This document shows, piece after piece, positions 30,464 to 40,752 of a stretch of DNA of 64,000 bases. Location: NCBI RefSeq assembly GCF_030651495.1, contig NZ_JAUSFI010000088.1:58321-122320 (forward strand). Reading direction: 5' to 3'. Numbering within the stretch: the first letter of the stretch is position 1; each line of letters begins with the position of its first letter. The notes beneath the pieces are model-generated. The model saw only the letters and a list, made by a program, of their open reading frames with translations, made no database searches and was not told the DNA's origin. The stretch comes from Undibacterium sp. (GTDB lineage: Bacteria > Pseudomonadota > Gammaproteobacteria > Burkholderiales > Burkholderiaceae_D). The translations under genes and the position numbers were made by a program.

Positions 30464-30546
30464 AGAAGTATTTTAGTCCAGTATTACAATAAAAAACATG
30501 CGCTTTTTACAAATAAGCCGTTAGATTGATCTGCTTCAATCTGCGC

Positions 30547-31233
30547 TTACAAAAAACCCGTGACCTCATGCAAGCTGGTAATGATGGCATCTGGCTTGAC
30601 GTGTTTATGCGAACTGTCTTTCAGCTCCAGCTGATGCCGGTTAATCCAGACCCCCTGCATTCCGACCTGCTGTGCCGCGTGCACATCTCGCATCAAGTCA
30701 TCACCTACATACATCACTTGTTGCGGCAGTAAATTGAGGGCGGCGCACGCCGCCCGAAAAATACGCGGATCGGGCTTAGCACAACCAAAACTATGCGCCG
30801 CCAACGACACTTGAAAATGGCATGACAAGCCTATCGCTTGCAGATCAGCAAAACCGTTTGACACCGTACCCAAGCCAACTCGCTCACCCAAACTTGTCAA
30901 GGCAGGAACCACATCCTCATACAAAGTCACCTGATTGCGCGCATCAGCAAACACCGCCATCGCCTGATCTGCTTTACTGGTATCTTCGCCCAACTCATGA
31001 AACACCTTACTCAACAAAGCATGTCTGAGCGCCCATAAGTCATATTCAAAACGCGGGTCAGTTTTGACCAGCGCACCTCTGTGTTTGCGCAACTGTTCAA
31101 TGGAATATCGCTGCACTACTCTCGGCGTGTGAATTGCCATCCACTGATACAAGCTCATTTCCGCATGCAAGATGACGGGAATCACTGGCCACAAAGTGTC
31201 ATCCAGATCGAACAGCACTGCCTTAATGCTCAT
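30547..31233 (-). CDS. HAD-superfamily hydrolase
   Basis: AVLFDLDDTLWPV, GTVSNG, GCAKPDPRIFRAAC, MYVGDDLMRDVHAAQQVGMQGVWIN. Confidence 0.93.
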   Translation of the reverse strand: MSIKAVLFDLDDTLWPVIPVILHAEMSLYQWMAIHTPRVVQRYSIEQLRKHRGALVKTDPRFEYDLWALRHALLSKVFHELGEDTSKADQAMAVFADARNQVTLYEDVVPALTSLGERVGLGTVSNGFADLQAIGLSCHFQVSLAAHSFGCAKPDPRIFRAACAALNLLPQQVMYVGDDLMRDVHAAQQVGMQGVWINRHQLELKDSSHKHVKPDAIITSLHEVTGFL

Positions 31234-31312
31234 ACTTGCTCACTTTTGATGTTCAAAACAGGGATAATTATGTTCTAATCTGGCTCATCCATGCGACCTA
31301 TCCTAGTACTTT

Positions 31313-32206
31313 ATGACTTCTTCTGCAAAAATTATCGCACTAGTCGGTAAGTACAATGCGCCAGGCATTACCGAATCCTTAATAGAACTGGCCAATTTTC
31401 TGGATCACGCCGGGCATACCGTCGTGCTCGAATCAGAAACCGCCCTTAACATGGAGCTGAAAAATTTCAGCCTGATGACGGCGCCTGAAATCGGCAAATA
31501 CGCCGACGCCGCCATTGTACTGGGTGGCGATGGCACCATGCTCGGCATCGCGCGTCAGCTCGCGCCTTACAATGTGCCGCTGATCGGCATCAATCAAGGG
31601 CGTCTGGGATTTATCACAGATATTCCACTCGAACGCATGATTCCTGTCATCACCGAAATGCTGGAAGGGAAATGCGTCTCTGAGCGCCGCAGCTTATTAC
31701 AAGCCATCGTCATCCGCGATGGCAACCAGATCTTTAGCGGCATGGCCTTCAATGACATCGTGGTATCGCGCGGCGCGGGATCCGGCATGGTCGAGTTGCG
31801 CGTCGACGTTGATAAGCATTTCATGTACAACCAGCGCTCTGACGGTCTCATCGTTTCGACACCAACCGGCTCCACCGCTTACGCCTTATCCGCTGGCGGC
31901 CCTTTATTACATCCCAGTTTATCCGGTATTGCCATGGTACCGATTGCGCCGCATGCGCTATCCAACCGGCCGATAGTTTTACCGGACTCCAGCGAAATCA
32001 GCATTGAAATTGTGGCGGGGCGCGACATCAGCGTTAATTTCGATATGCAATCCTTTGCCAGCTTGCTCTACAAAGATCGCATTATCATCAATCGCTCTGC
32101 ACATACAGTGACTTTTTTACATCCAAAAGGCTGGAACTATTACGACACTTTGCGAGAAAAACTGCATTGGAATGAGTATCCCTCGGTAGAAGGCGCTTTA
32201 CGTTAA
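31313..32206 (+). CDS. nadK: NAD kinase
   Basis: [54 protein letters not shown]. Confidence 0.98.
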   Translation: MTSSAKIIALVGKYNAPGITESLIELANFLDHAGHTVVLESETALNMELKNFSLMTAPEIGKYADAAIVLGGDGTMLGIARQLAPYNVPLIGINQGRLGFITDIPLERMIPVITEMLEGKCVSERRSLLQAIVIRDGNQIFSGMAFNDIVVSRGAGSGMVELRVDVDKHFMYNQRSDGLIVSTPTGSTAYALSAGGPLLHPSLSGIAMVPIAPHALSNRPIVLPDSSEISIEIVAGRDISVNFDMQSFASLLYKDRIIINRSAHTVTFLHPKGWNYYDTLREKLHWNEYPSVEGALR

Positions 32207-32254
32207 AATAGGGACAGTTTTTCTGATCCCTCACTCCTCAATTCCCGACTCCTT

Positions 32255-33901
32255 ATGCTGCGCACGCTTGCTATCCGTGATTTTGTTATCGTTGACGCGA
32301 TAGAACTAGAATTTTCCAATGGATTTACTGTTTTTACCGGAGAAACCGGTGCCGGAAAATCGATCTTGATCGACGCGCTGGCACTGGCGCTGGGTGGACG
32401 AGGCGATGCCAGCATGGTGCGCGAAGGTGCCGCCAAAGCCGATATCTCAGCCGAATTTTCAGTCAATGAAAAGACCGCACTATGGCTGTCTGAGAATGAT
32501 TTTTCGGAACCGGATAGCGGGCTACTATTACGGCGCGTGATTGACAATGCCGGCCGCTCGAAAGCCTACATCAACGGCATCAGTGCCACGGCAACACAAT
32601 TGCGCGAGCTCGGTGATTTACTGGTGGATATACATGGACAGCATGCGCACCAGTCATTGTTAAAAACTGATGCACAACGCGCCTTGCTCGATATGCAAGG
32701 AGGACTACAGCCCGCCGCCCAAGAAGTCGCTGCACTCTTTAGACAATGGCGCCAGCTCAGCAAACAGCGCGAAGAATTTGCCAACAACACCAAAAACATT
32801 CTGCTAGAAAAAGAACGTCTGGAATGGCAAGTCGGAGAACTAGAAAAATTACAAATTAAGCCCGGTGAATGGGAAGCCATCACGCACGAACACAGCAGGC
32901 TGGCGCACGCTGCCAGTCTGCTAGAGGGTGCGCAAGAGGCGGCTGACGTCATTTCAGAGGCAGAACACCCGATACTGTCTCAACTAAGCGCGTTACAGCA
33001 AAAATTAATCAAGTTACAGAGCTTCGATGCAGCATTAAAACCGGTCACCGATGCGCTTGATTCCGCCCGCATCAATTTACAGGAAAGCGCTTACGCCTTA
33101 AATGATTATCTTGGCCGTGTCGAGCTCGATCCGGCGCGCTTGCGTGAAGTGGAAACCAGAGTCGACATCATCCACACTACTGCGCGCCGCTTTCATGTGG
33201 CTCCTGAAATACTGCATCAGGAATACACCAATCTATCGGCGCAGTTACAGCAATTGTCAGGCGTGTCGGATATCGATGAACTGAGAGTACAAGAAGAAGC
33301 CGCACAAAAGGCCTATATGACGGTAGCGCAAAAACTCAGTATCGCGCGGGCAAAAAATGCCAAGGATCTCGGCAGCGCGGTAAGCATCGCCATGCAAGAT
33401 CTGAGCATGACCGGAGGCGCTTTTGTGATCGCGCTGCATCCTTGCGAAGCGGCATCCAGCGGTCTTGAACAAGTTGAATTTCTGGTGGCGGGTCATGCCG
33501 GTGTACAGGCAAAGCCTTTGGCTAAGGTGGCATCCGGTGGTGAACTGGCGCGTATTTCATTGGCAATTTCCGTCATCACGTCTTGCGCTACCGCCACTCC
33601 CACTTTAATCTTTGATGAAGTCGATAGCGGTATCGGTGGCGGCGTAGCAGAAGTAGTCGGGCGCTTATTAAAACGGCTGGGGCACGATCGTCAGGTTTTA
33701 TGTGTCACCCATCTGCCACAAGTGGCCAGCCAGGCAAATTATCATTTTCAAGTCAGCAAGACCCAACTTGCTGACAAAACCGTGTCGCACATTGATGGAC
33801 TAGATAACAAGCAGAGGGTGGAAGAAATCGCCCGCATGCTGGGCGGCATAGAAATTACGCCGACCACACGCAAGCACGCGAGAGAATTACTTGCCTCATA
33901 A
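32255..33901 (+). CDS. recN: DNA repair protein RecN
   Basis: FTVFTGETGAGKSILIDALALALGGRGD, VDIHGQHAHQSLL, VASGGELARISLAI, DEVDSGIGGGVAEVVG, CVTHLPQVA. Confidence 0.98.
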   Translation: MLRTLAIRDFVIVDAIELEFSNGFTVFTGETGAGKSILIDALALALGGRGDASMVREGAAKADISAEFSVNEKTALWLSENDFSEPDSGLLLRRVIDNAGRSKAYINGISATATQLRELGDLLVDIHGQHAHQSLLKTDAQRALLDMQGGLQPAAQEVAALFRQWRQLSKQREEFANNTKNILLEKERLEWQVGELEKLQIKPGEWEAITHEHSRLAHAASLLEGAQEAADVISEAEHPILSQLSALQQKLIKLQSFDAALKPVTDALDSARINLQESAYALNDYLGRVELDPARLREVETRVDIIHTTARRFHVAPEILHQEYTNLSAQLQQLSGVSDIDELRVQEEAAQKAYMTVAQKLSIARAKNAKDLGSAVSIAMQDLSMTGGAFVIALHPCEAASSGLEQVEFLVAGHAGVQAKPLAKVASGGELARISLAISVITSCATATPTLIFDEVDSGIGGGVAEVVGRLLKRLGHDRQVLCVTHLPQVASQANYHFQVSKTQLADKTVSHIDGLDNKQRVEEIARMLGGIEITPTTRKHARELLAS

Positions 33902-33978
33902 AAATGCGGCAATCTGCGTGGTACTTAGCTATTCATGCAGCAAAGAATTATCCATAAATAACCAATAAAAATATCACT

Positions 33979-35085
33979 ATGCCCTTTCTTAAAGAACCTG
34001 ACTACGCGCACGGAAAAATATCCAAAACTGCGGTGGTACTGATTAATCTCGGTACGCCTGATGCACCGACCACGTCGGCCGTGCGGCGTTATCTGAAGGA
34101 ATTCTTATCCGATCATCGCGTCGTTGAAATCCCCAGGGCTATTTGGTGGCTGATACTTAACCTGGTCATTCTGCCGTTTCGGTCGAGTAAATCTGCGGCA
34201 AAATATGCTTCAATCTGGAGTAAGGATGGTTCACCGCTGAAGGTACATACGGAAAAACAGGCCTTGCTGCTGCAAGGCTATCTGGGTGAACGCGGACATG
34301 AGTTGCGTGTGGTCTACGCGATGCGCTACGGCGCCACCAGCATCCCCGAAGTATTGACCAAACTCAAGGCCGAAGGGTATGAGCGCCTGCTGATTTTACC
34401 CGCCTATCCGCAGTATTCAGCCACCACGACAGCATCTAATTTTGATGCGGTTTTCCGCCACTACCAGCAGGTCAGAAATATACCTGAGCTGCGTTTCATC
34501 AAGCATTATCATGATCATGATGCCTATATTCAGGCACTCAAACATTCGATTCTCCAGTACTGGCAAAGCAATGGCCAGCCAGAAAAACTGGTCATGAGCT
34601 TTCATGGGTTGCCCAAGGCTTTTCTGTTGCGCGGCGACCCCTATCATTGTGAATGCTATAAAACTGCCAGACTGCTGGCCGAACAACTGGGCTTAAGCAA
34701 AGACCAATATATGGTCACGTTTCAGTCGCGTCTGGGCCGCGCCGAATGGCTGCAGCCGTATACGGCACCAAGCGTAGAGGCACTGGCGCAACAAGGGATT
34801 AAGCGGATTGATGTAGTTTGCCCTGGCTTTATCGCCGATTGCCTGGAAACACTGGAAGAAATCGCGATAGAAGTGAAAGTCGATTTCCTCAACGCAGGGG
34901 GCAAAGAGTTCCACTATATCCCCTGCCTGAATGAATCGCCGCAATGGCTGCGCGCGCTGGCAGAAATCACCGAGCAACATCTGATCGGCTGGCCGACCAT
35001 GATGACAGGCAGCCTGCGCGAGCAAGCAAAACAGCAAGCCCTGATCAGCCGCTCAGAAGCCAAACGTCTGGGCGCAGAACATTGA
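33979..35085 (+). CDS. hemH: Ferrochelatase
   Basis: [76 protein letters not shown]. Confidence 0.98.
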   Translation: MPFLKEPDYAHGKISKTAVVLINLGTPDAPTTSAVRRYLKEFLSDHRVVEIPRAIWWLILNLVILPFRSSKSAAKYASIWSKDGSPLKVHTEKQALLLQGYLGERGHELRVVYAMRYGATSIPEVLTKLKAEGYERLLILPAYPQYSATTTASNFDAVFRHYQQVRNIPELRFIKHYHDHDAYIQALKHSILQYWQSNGQPEKLVMSFHGLPKAFLLRGDPYHCECYKTARLLAEQLGLSKDQYMVTFQSRLGRAEWLQPYTAPSVEALAQQGIKRIDVVCPGFIADCLETLEEIAIEVKVDFLNAGGKEFHYIPCLNESPQWLRALAEITEQHLIGWPTMMTGSLREQAKQQALISRSEAKRLGAEH

Positions 35086-35918
35086 ATACCCAGGTCACTA
35101 CCTACGTCATCGGCGATATTCAGGGTTGCTGTGATCAGCTGGAGCAACTGTTGCAAAAAATCGCAGTCGTTGCACCGCAAGCCAGAATTCTCTTTGCCGG
35201 CGACCTGGTGAACCGCGGACCAAGATCACTGGAAACGCTGCGTCTGGTAAAAGGCATGGGCTCGCGGGCCGACACGGTGCTGGGCAACCACGATCTACAT
35301 TTGCTCGCCGTTGCCTACGGCATACGTGCGGCGCATCGCGCCGATACCATTGATGCCATTTTGCAAGCGCCCGACCGGGAAGAGTTGCTAGACTGGTTGC
35401 GTCACCGCCCGCTAGCCATTTTTGAGCAGGCACATTTGCTCATACATGCAGGATTATTTCCCCAATGGACAGTCAAACAGACACTTGCCCTGGCACAGGA
35501 AGTGCAAGACATACTGCGCGGCCCCGACTGGCTGGATTTTTTACGCCAGATGTATGGCAATACCCCGGAGCGCTGGAGCGATGATTTACATGGAGCGGAT
35601 CGCTGGCGTTGCATCATCAATGCATTCACCCGCATGCGTTTTTGCAGTGCAGATGGATTCATGGATTTCAATAATAAAGATGGGACGAAAGAAGCGCCGG
35701 ATGGCCTTCTGCCCTGGTTTGATGTGCCGGACAGAAAAAGTAGTGACTGCACAGTGGTGTTTGGTCACTGGTCTACCCTGGGCTTGGTATTGCGCCCCAA
35801 TTTAATCAGTCTCGATACTGGCTGCGTCTGGGGCGGCAAATTAAGCGCCGTCTCGCTGCAGGATCACAGCGTCATTCAGGTAGCATGTCCGCAGCAACAG
35901 CGCCCCGCAAAAACTTAA
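35082..35918 (+). CDS. apaH: Symmetrical bis(5'-nucleosyl)-tetraphosphatase
   Basis: TTG start overlapping the hemH stop; [49 protein letters not shown]. Confidence 0.93.
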   Translation: MNTQVTTYVIGDIQGCCDQLEQLLQKIAVVAPQARILFAGDLVNRGPRSLETLRLVKGMGSRADTVLGNHDLHLLAVAYGIRAAHRADTIDAILQAPDREELLDWLRHRPLAIFEQAHLLIHAGLFPQWTVKQTLALAQEVQDILRGPDWLDFLRQMYGNTPERWSDDLHGADRWRCIINAFTRMRFCSADGFMDFNNKDGTKEAPDGLLPWFDVPDRKSSDCTVVFGHWSTLGLVLRPNLISLDTGCVWGGKLSAVSLQDHSVIQVACPQQQRPAKT

Positions 35919-35933
35919 GCCAGGTATGCCTGC

Positions 35934-36674
35934 TTAAGTTTTTTCGTCGATGCCCAGGCTGCGCGCTACCGCCAGCCGCACCGCCTGTGCCACGTCGCGC
36001 CGGTGGGCGCCGGCGGTGCTGATCGGCGGTAACTGACATAATTCCACCGTAAGTTTCCCCGCCTTCAAGATAACGCTCATGCTTTCCACGAAAGTCATGT
36101 CGCCGATAAAGTCAGCCGCAGGATCCAGTACGCCATGGGCGTTCAGATAGCGGATGGAAAAAGGTTGGACCGGTACTTTGGCCTCTATCGCCGCTTCAAA
36201 CAAGTTCGCGTGAAATGGCAACAGTGTTCCTTGCGCTGCGGTGGTGCCTTCAGGGAAAAATGCAATACGCTTACCCGCCTGAATTTGATGTACCAGCCCC
36301 TCATAAATCCGCCGCACTTCACGCTGCTTACCTCGTGCCAAAAAAATGGTGCCGGCTTTTTCGCTCAACCAACCGATCAGAGGCCAGCTGCGGATATCCG
36401 ATTTGGCGACGAAGTGGCAGGGCTGCAAAGAATTCAACACCAGAATATCCAACCAAGACACATGGTTGGCGGCGATCAAGGTCTGCTCCTCGATCACATC
36501 TTGCCGCTGATCCAGAACACGCACTTCCACCCCGCAAATCGCCAGCATTTTTCTCGACCAGACGCGTATCAAGCGCTCGTGCGTCGCGATTTTAGTTAAG
36601 GGGAAAATGACTGCGCAGATGAACAAACCAACCCACAAATGGACCATTACACGTACAAAATGCCAAGCAACCAT
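35934..36674 (-). CDS. plsC: 1-acylglycerol-3-phosphate O-acyltransferase
   Basis: ANHVSWLDILVLN, FFPEGTTAAQGTLLPFHANLFEAA. Confidence 0.92.
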   Translation of the reverse strand: MVAWHFVRVMVHLWVGLFICAVIFPLTKIATHERLIRVWSRKMLAICGVEVRVLDQRQDVIEEQTLIAANHVSWLDILVLNSLQPCHFVAKSDIRSWPLIGWLSEKAGTIFLARGKQREVRRIYEGLVHQIQAGKRIAFFPEGTTAAQGTLLPFHANLFEAAIEAKVPVQPFSIRYLNAHGVLDPAADFIGDMTFVESMSVILKAGKLTVELCQLPPISTAGAHRRDVAQAVRLAVARSLGIDEKT

Positions 36675-36807
36675 GCGTCTTCCATATTCATATACTCCCT
36701 GGGGGTATATATAGTTATTATTAAAATACGCACATTAACATTGCGCAACGAAGGAGCATATCAGGATACTCCCCCTTAATCGATATTAAATGAATTAATG
36801 GCGCGTT

Positions 36808-38091
36808 CTACAGCGCATCAAATGCGACATGCCCAGCGACGATGGTGACTTTAACGACGCCCGGCAATTCATAGCCCATGAACAGGGTGTGCTTGCCCTG
36901 GCTAACAATCGCACTCGCTTCCACCTTCCAACGCGCCAGCGGATCAAACAGGCAAAGATCAGCGACTTGCCCGACACCCAATTGGCCACAAGGCAACTTG
37001 GCAACCCGCGCCGGTTCGCTGGTAATTCTGGCGAGCGCCTGCGGCAGCGTTACCGTACCGCGGCTATCTTCGGCCCACTTCAGCGACAGGGACAACAATA
37101 ATTCCAGACCGGTAGCGCCAGGCGAAGCTTCGGCAAACGGCAGCATTTTCTCATCATCATCAACCGGCGTATGGTCCGAGCAAATCGCATCGATGGTGCC
37201 ATCGAGCAAGGCTGCTTGAATGGCATCACGGTCACGCTGGCTGCGCAATGGTGGAGTCATGCGCGCATTGGAATCGAAGTACCCGATATCAGCATCAGTC
37301 AGGTGCACGTGATGGACGCCGACATCACAACTGATCGCCAAACCTTCTTTCTTGGCCTGACGCACCAGGTTTAGCCCTGCAGCAGAAGAAATTCGGCAGA
37401 TATGCACTCTGACATCGGTGCCTCGCATCAACTCAAACAAGGTGTTCAGGGCGATGGTTTCTGCCATCACCGGCACGCCGGACAGACCCAGCCGCGAAGC
37501 CAGTGGCCCGCTATGCGCCACTCCGCCCTTGCCGATAAAAGCATCCTGCGGGCGCAACCAGACAGTGTAGCCAAAAGTGCCGGCATATTGCAGCGCACGT
37601 TGCAATACGTTGGTATCGGCAATCGGCTCTTCGGCTTGCGAGAAACCGACACATCCGGCTTCGGTCAAGGCGGCCATTTCAGTCAGCGACTCGCCTTTTA
37701 GCCCGACCGTCAATGCGCCCAAGGGATAGACATGCGCCTTGTTTTGATTTCGGGCTCTTTGCTTGAGCATTTCGACCAAGCCAGCCTCATCCAAAACCGG
37801 GTCGGTATCTGGCGGACAGACCAGACTGGTTACGCCACCGCGCATTGCCGCTTGCAATTCAGACTCCAGGGTCGCCTTGTATTCAAAACCTGGTTCACGC
37901 AAACGCGCGCTCAAATCAACCAGGCCGGGTGACACCACCAGACCCGTTGCATCGATGACCTTATTGGCAACAAAGCCAGCGGGTTGCGACCCGATGGCGA
38001 CAATTTTTCCGGCCGTGATAAACACATCCTGCAGCGCATCGACACCGTTAGCCGGATCGATCACGCGGCCATTTTTAATATGAAGTTTCAT
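36808..38091 (-). CDS. pyrC: Dihydroorotase (or dihydroorotase-like PyrX)
   Basis: MKLHIKNGRVIDPANGVDALQDVFI, VSPGLVDLSARLREPGFEYKATLESELQAAMRGGVTSLVCPPDT, ICSDHTPVDDDEK; metal-site HxH replaced by DLSAR. Confidence 0.9.
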   Translation of the reverse strand: MKLHIKNGRVIDPANGVDALQDVFITAGKIVAIGSQPAGFVANKVIDATGLVVSPGLVDLSARLREPGFEYKATLESELQAAMRGGVTSLVCPPDTDPVLDEAGLVEMLKQRARNQNKAHVYPLGALTVGLKGESLTEMAALTEAGCVGFSQAEEPIADTNVLQRALQYAGTFGYTVWLRPQDAFIGKGGVAHSGPLASRLGLSGVPVMAETIALNTLFELMRGTDVRVHICRISSAAGLNLVRQAKKEGLAISCDVGVHHVHLTDADIGYFDSNARMTPPLRSQRDRDAIQAALLDGTIDAICSDHTPVDDDEKMLPFAEASPGATGLELLLSLSLKWAEDSRGTVTLPQALARITSEPARVAKLPCGQLGVGQVADLCLFDPLARWKVEASAIVSQGKHTLFMGYELPGVVKVTIVAGHVAFDAL

Positions 38092-38104
38092 CTTTTTATT
38101 TTCC

Positions 38105-39073
38105 TTACTCGCCGCTGGTGCCGGCGACGATACTCATGACCGCCATCCGTACCGCAATTCCAAAAGTCACCTGTGGCAAGATCACTGCTTGCGGCCCATC
38201 GGCCACGGCAGAATCAATCTCGACACCGCGATTCATCGGCCCCGGATGCATCACTATCGCATCTGGCTTGGCCAGTGCCAGGCGTTCAGGGGTGAGTCCG
38301 TAATTTTTGTAATATTCTTGCGCCGACGGCAACAAGGCACCGCTCATGCGCTCGTTTTGCAAGCGCAACATGATGATCACATCCACGCCTTTGAGGCCCT
38401 CGTTCATGTTACTAAACACCCTGACGCCCATCTGCTCGAGGCCACTCGGCAACAAGGTGCGCGGACCAATCACGCGCACTTCTGGCACGCCGAGTGTCGT
38501 CAGCGCATGAATATCAGAACGCGCCACACGGCTATGCAGTACGTCGCCAACGATCGCCACGGTAAGATGATTGAAATCCTTCTTGTAGTGACGGATCGTG
38601 TACATGTCGAGCAAGCCCTGGGTCGGATGGGCATGGCGTCCATCTCCGGCATTGACGACGTGAACATGATGTTGCCTGGTGTCATTGAGATGCTTGGCGA
38701 TCAGAAACGGCGCACCGGATGTCGCGTGTCGTACCACAAACATATCGGCATGCATGGCCGCCAGGTTATCGATGGTATCGAGCAAGGATTCACCTTTGCT
38801 GGCACTGGAGGCGGCAATATTGAGATTAATCACATCCGCCGAGAGTCGCTTGGAGGCAATTTCAAAAGTGGTACGGGTGCGGGTAGAGTTTTCAAAAAAC
38901 AGATTGAACACGCTTTTACCACGCATCAGCGGGACTTTTTTCAACTCTCTGTCACCGATACTGACAAAGGACGATGCAGTATCGAGAATATGATTAACGA
39001 TGGATTTTGGCAAACCATCAATGGTCAGCAAATGCCGGAGCTCGCCGTGTTTATTGAGTTGTGGATTATGCAT
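38105..39073 (-). CDS. pyrB: Aspartate carbamoyltransferase catalytic subunit
   Basis: [51 protein letters not shown]. Confidence 0.98.
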   Translation of the reverse strand: MHNPQLNKHGELRHLLTIDGLPKSIVNHILDTASSFVSIGDRELKKVPLMRGKSVFNLFFENSTRTRTTFEIASKRLSADVINLNIAASSASKGESLLDTIDNLAAMHADMFVVRHATSGAPFLIAKHLNDTRQHHVHVVNAGDGRHAHPTQGLLDMYTIRHYKKDFNHLTVAIVGDVLHSRVARSDIHALTTLGVPEVRVIGPRTLLPSGLEQMGVRVFSNMNEGLKGVDVIIMLRLQNERMSGALLPSAQEYYKNYGLTPERLALAKPDAIVMHPGPMNRGVEIDSAVADGPQAVILPQVTFGIAVRMAVMSIVAGTSGE

Positions 39074-39578
39074 GATTTATAGAGAGGCTCAGTTTTCCAT
39101 CGGTTGCACGTTGCAGATGAACGGAAGATGTTTTGTCAAAGTTCGCAGAATAAGCGACAAAATCAGCGGCGATCGGCAATTCACGGCCGCCACGATCGAC
39201 TAATGCGGCCAGCATAATTCTGGCCGGACGACCATAATCAAATAGCTCATTGATTGCGGCGCGGGTAGTTCGGCCGGTATACAAGACATCATCCACCAGG
39301 ATGATGTTGGCATTATCAACTTCAAACGGTATCTGGGTCGGCTTGACATCGGCATGCAAACCTATTTTGGCGTAATCATCACGGTAAAAAGAGACATCAA
39401 TAAAACCGGCCTTATGTTCGAGCCCGAGATCGGTAGCGAGTCGCTGTGCCAGCCATGCACCGCCGGAATAGATGCCGACAACAGCTAAATTTTCTATCGC
39501 AGCAGTTTGCGCTTTTATTTGCGTCAACAACTGAAGATAAAGCGCTTCCGCATCTAAAAAAGAGGTGATTGAATTCAT
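39066..39578 (-). CDS. pyrR: Bifunctional pyr operon regulator/uracil phosphoribosyltransferase
   Basis: [64 protein letters not shown]. Confidence 0.96.
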   Translation of the reverse strand: MNSITSFLDAEALYLQLLTQIKAQTAAIENLAVVGIYSGGAWLAQRLATDLGLEHKAGFIDVSFYRDDYAKIGLHADVKPTQIPFEVDNANIILVDDVLYTGRTTRAAINELFDYGRPARIMLAALVDRGGRELPIAADFVAYSANFDKTSSVHLQRATDGKLSLSINHA

Positions 39579-39970
39579 GAGAGTTGATCAAAATATTGTT
39601 GCAAAATAAGCGCCGCGGACTGGTCATCAATCCGTTCTCCACGCTTTGCGCTGAATACAGCAGAAGAGTAGCGCTCGTCCACCAGTACCGTTGGCACACC
39701 GTAGCGGCCCTGCAATTGATTGGCAAAGCGCTGGCAACGTTGCGTCATCTCATGAGATGCGCCATCAGGATGCATAGGTAAACCGACTACGCACAATACG
39801 GGCTGCCAAGACTGAATCAGTTTGGCAAGCTCAGCAAATTTAGCGTCATTGGTAGCGGCACTGATAATCTCTAGCGCTTGTGCTTGCTTTAATAGCGTGT
39901 TGCCAACCGCAACGCCTATATGTTTCAAACCAAAATCAAAAGCCAGCAAAGTCCCTGACAGTTCAGCCAT
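39575..39970 (-). CDS. ruvX: Holliday junction resolvase RuvX/YqgF
   Basis: LLAFDFGLKHIGVAVGN, VVGLPMHPDGASHEMTQRCQRFANQL, VDERYSS. Confidence 0.97.
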   Translation of the reverse strand: MAELSGTLLAFDFGLKHIGVAVGNTLLKQAQALEIISAATNDAKFAELAKLIQSWQPVLCVVGLPMHPDGASHEMTQRCQRFANQLQGRYGVPTVLVDERYSSAVFSAKRGERIDDQSAALILQQYFDQLS

Positions 39971-40653
39971 CAGGCATGTCCCGCTTCAGATATCAACATC
40001 AAGGGATCAATGCCAAGCAATTTCATGGCCGCGTCGAAGCGTTCTTCCATCGGCAAATCAAACAAGATATGCACATCAGCAGCAACGGTCAACCAGCCAT
40101 TGGCAAAAATTTCTTGCTCCAACTGGCCCGCACTCCAGCCTGCATAACCTATGCTTATCATCAGGCGCTCTGGCGTATCGCCGGCCGCTACCGCTTCGAG
40201 AATATCGCGCGAAGTAGTAAAAGCAATCTCGTCTGTCACCTTCAGGGAAGAAGAAAATTCACCGATGGGTGCATGCAAAACAAAACCTCGGTCATCCTGC
40301 ACCGGGCCGCCAAACATCACCAATCGTTTACCAATAGGATGAGAATCTGGAATATTTTCCAGCTTCAGATCAATACGATCAAACAGTCCGGAAACCGTCA
40401 TATCCGTTGGTTTATTGATAATAATACCCATCGCTCCGCGCGCATTGTGTTCGCAGATATAAATGACAGCACCACCAAAAATAGGGTCAAGCACGGAGGG
40501 CATGGCAATCAAAAATTGATTGGCCAGACTCATCTGGTTTGATTGATCGATTTCCAAAGTCATATTAGCCTCGTCCAAGGTTTTGGATTCTGACACGGAT
40601 ATTTCCCCAAATAAATTTGAGTGCATAGATGTAATTTGCTTCGCCATGGTCAC
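39970..40653 (-). CDS. YqgE/AlgH family protein
   Basis: LANQFLIAMPSVLDPIFGGAVIYICEHNARGAMGIIINKPTD, FGGPVQDDRGFVLH, IGYAGWSAGQLEQEI. Confidence 0.96.
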   Translation of the reverse strand: MTMAKQITSMHSNLFGEISVSESKTLDEANMTLEIDQSNQMSLANQFLIAMPSVLDPIFGGAVIYICEHNARGAMGIIINKPTDMTVSGLFDRIDLKLENIPDSHPIGKRLVMFGGPVQDDRGFVLHAPIGEFSSSLKVTDEIAFTTSRDILEAVAAGDTPERLMISIGYAGWSAGQLEQEIFANGWLTVAADVHILFDLPMEERFDAAMKLLGIDPLMLISEAGHA

Positions 40654-40752
40654 ATTTTAGCATTTTTCGCGTGTTTTTTCGATGTGTGCTATGGTGCCGC
40701 ACATCCTTAAAAATACATTTTTCACCTACTCGCAGTATTCTTTTTTGAATTC

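Noticed and set aside
30464-30546. CIRCE element upstream of hrcA
   Set aside because: Looked for TTAGCACTC-N9-GAGTGCTAA in the leader; not found.
32207-32254. LexA box upstream of recN
   Set aside because: No convincing CTGT-N8-ACAG palindrome in the short nadK-recN gap.
38189-39082. 297-aa plus-strand ORF across pyrB
   Set aside because: Antisense to pyrB; His/Arg-rich with no family signature.
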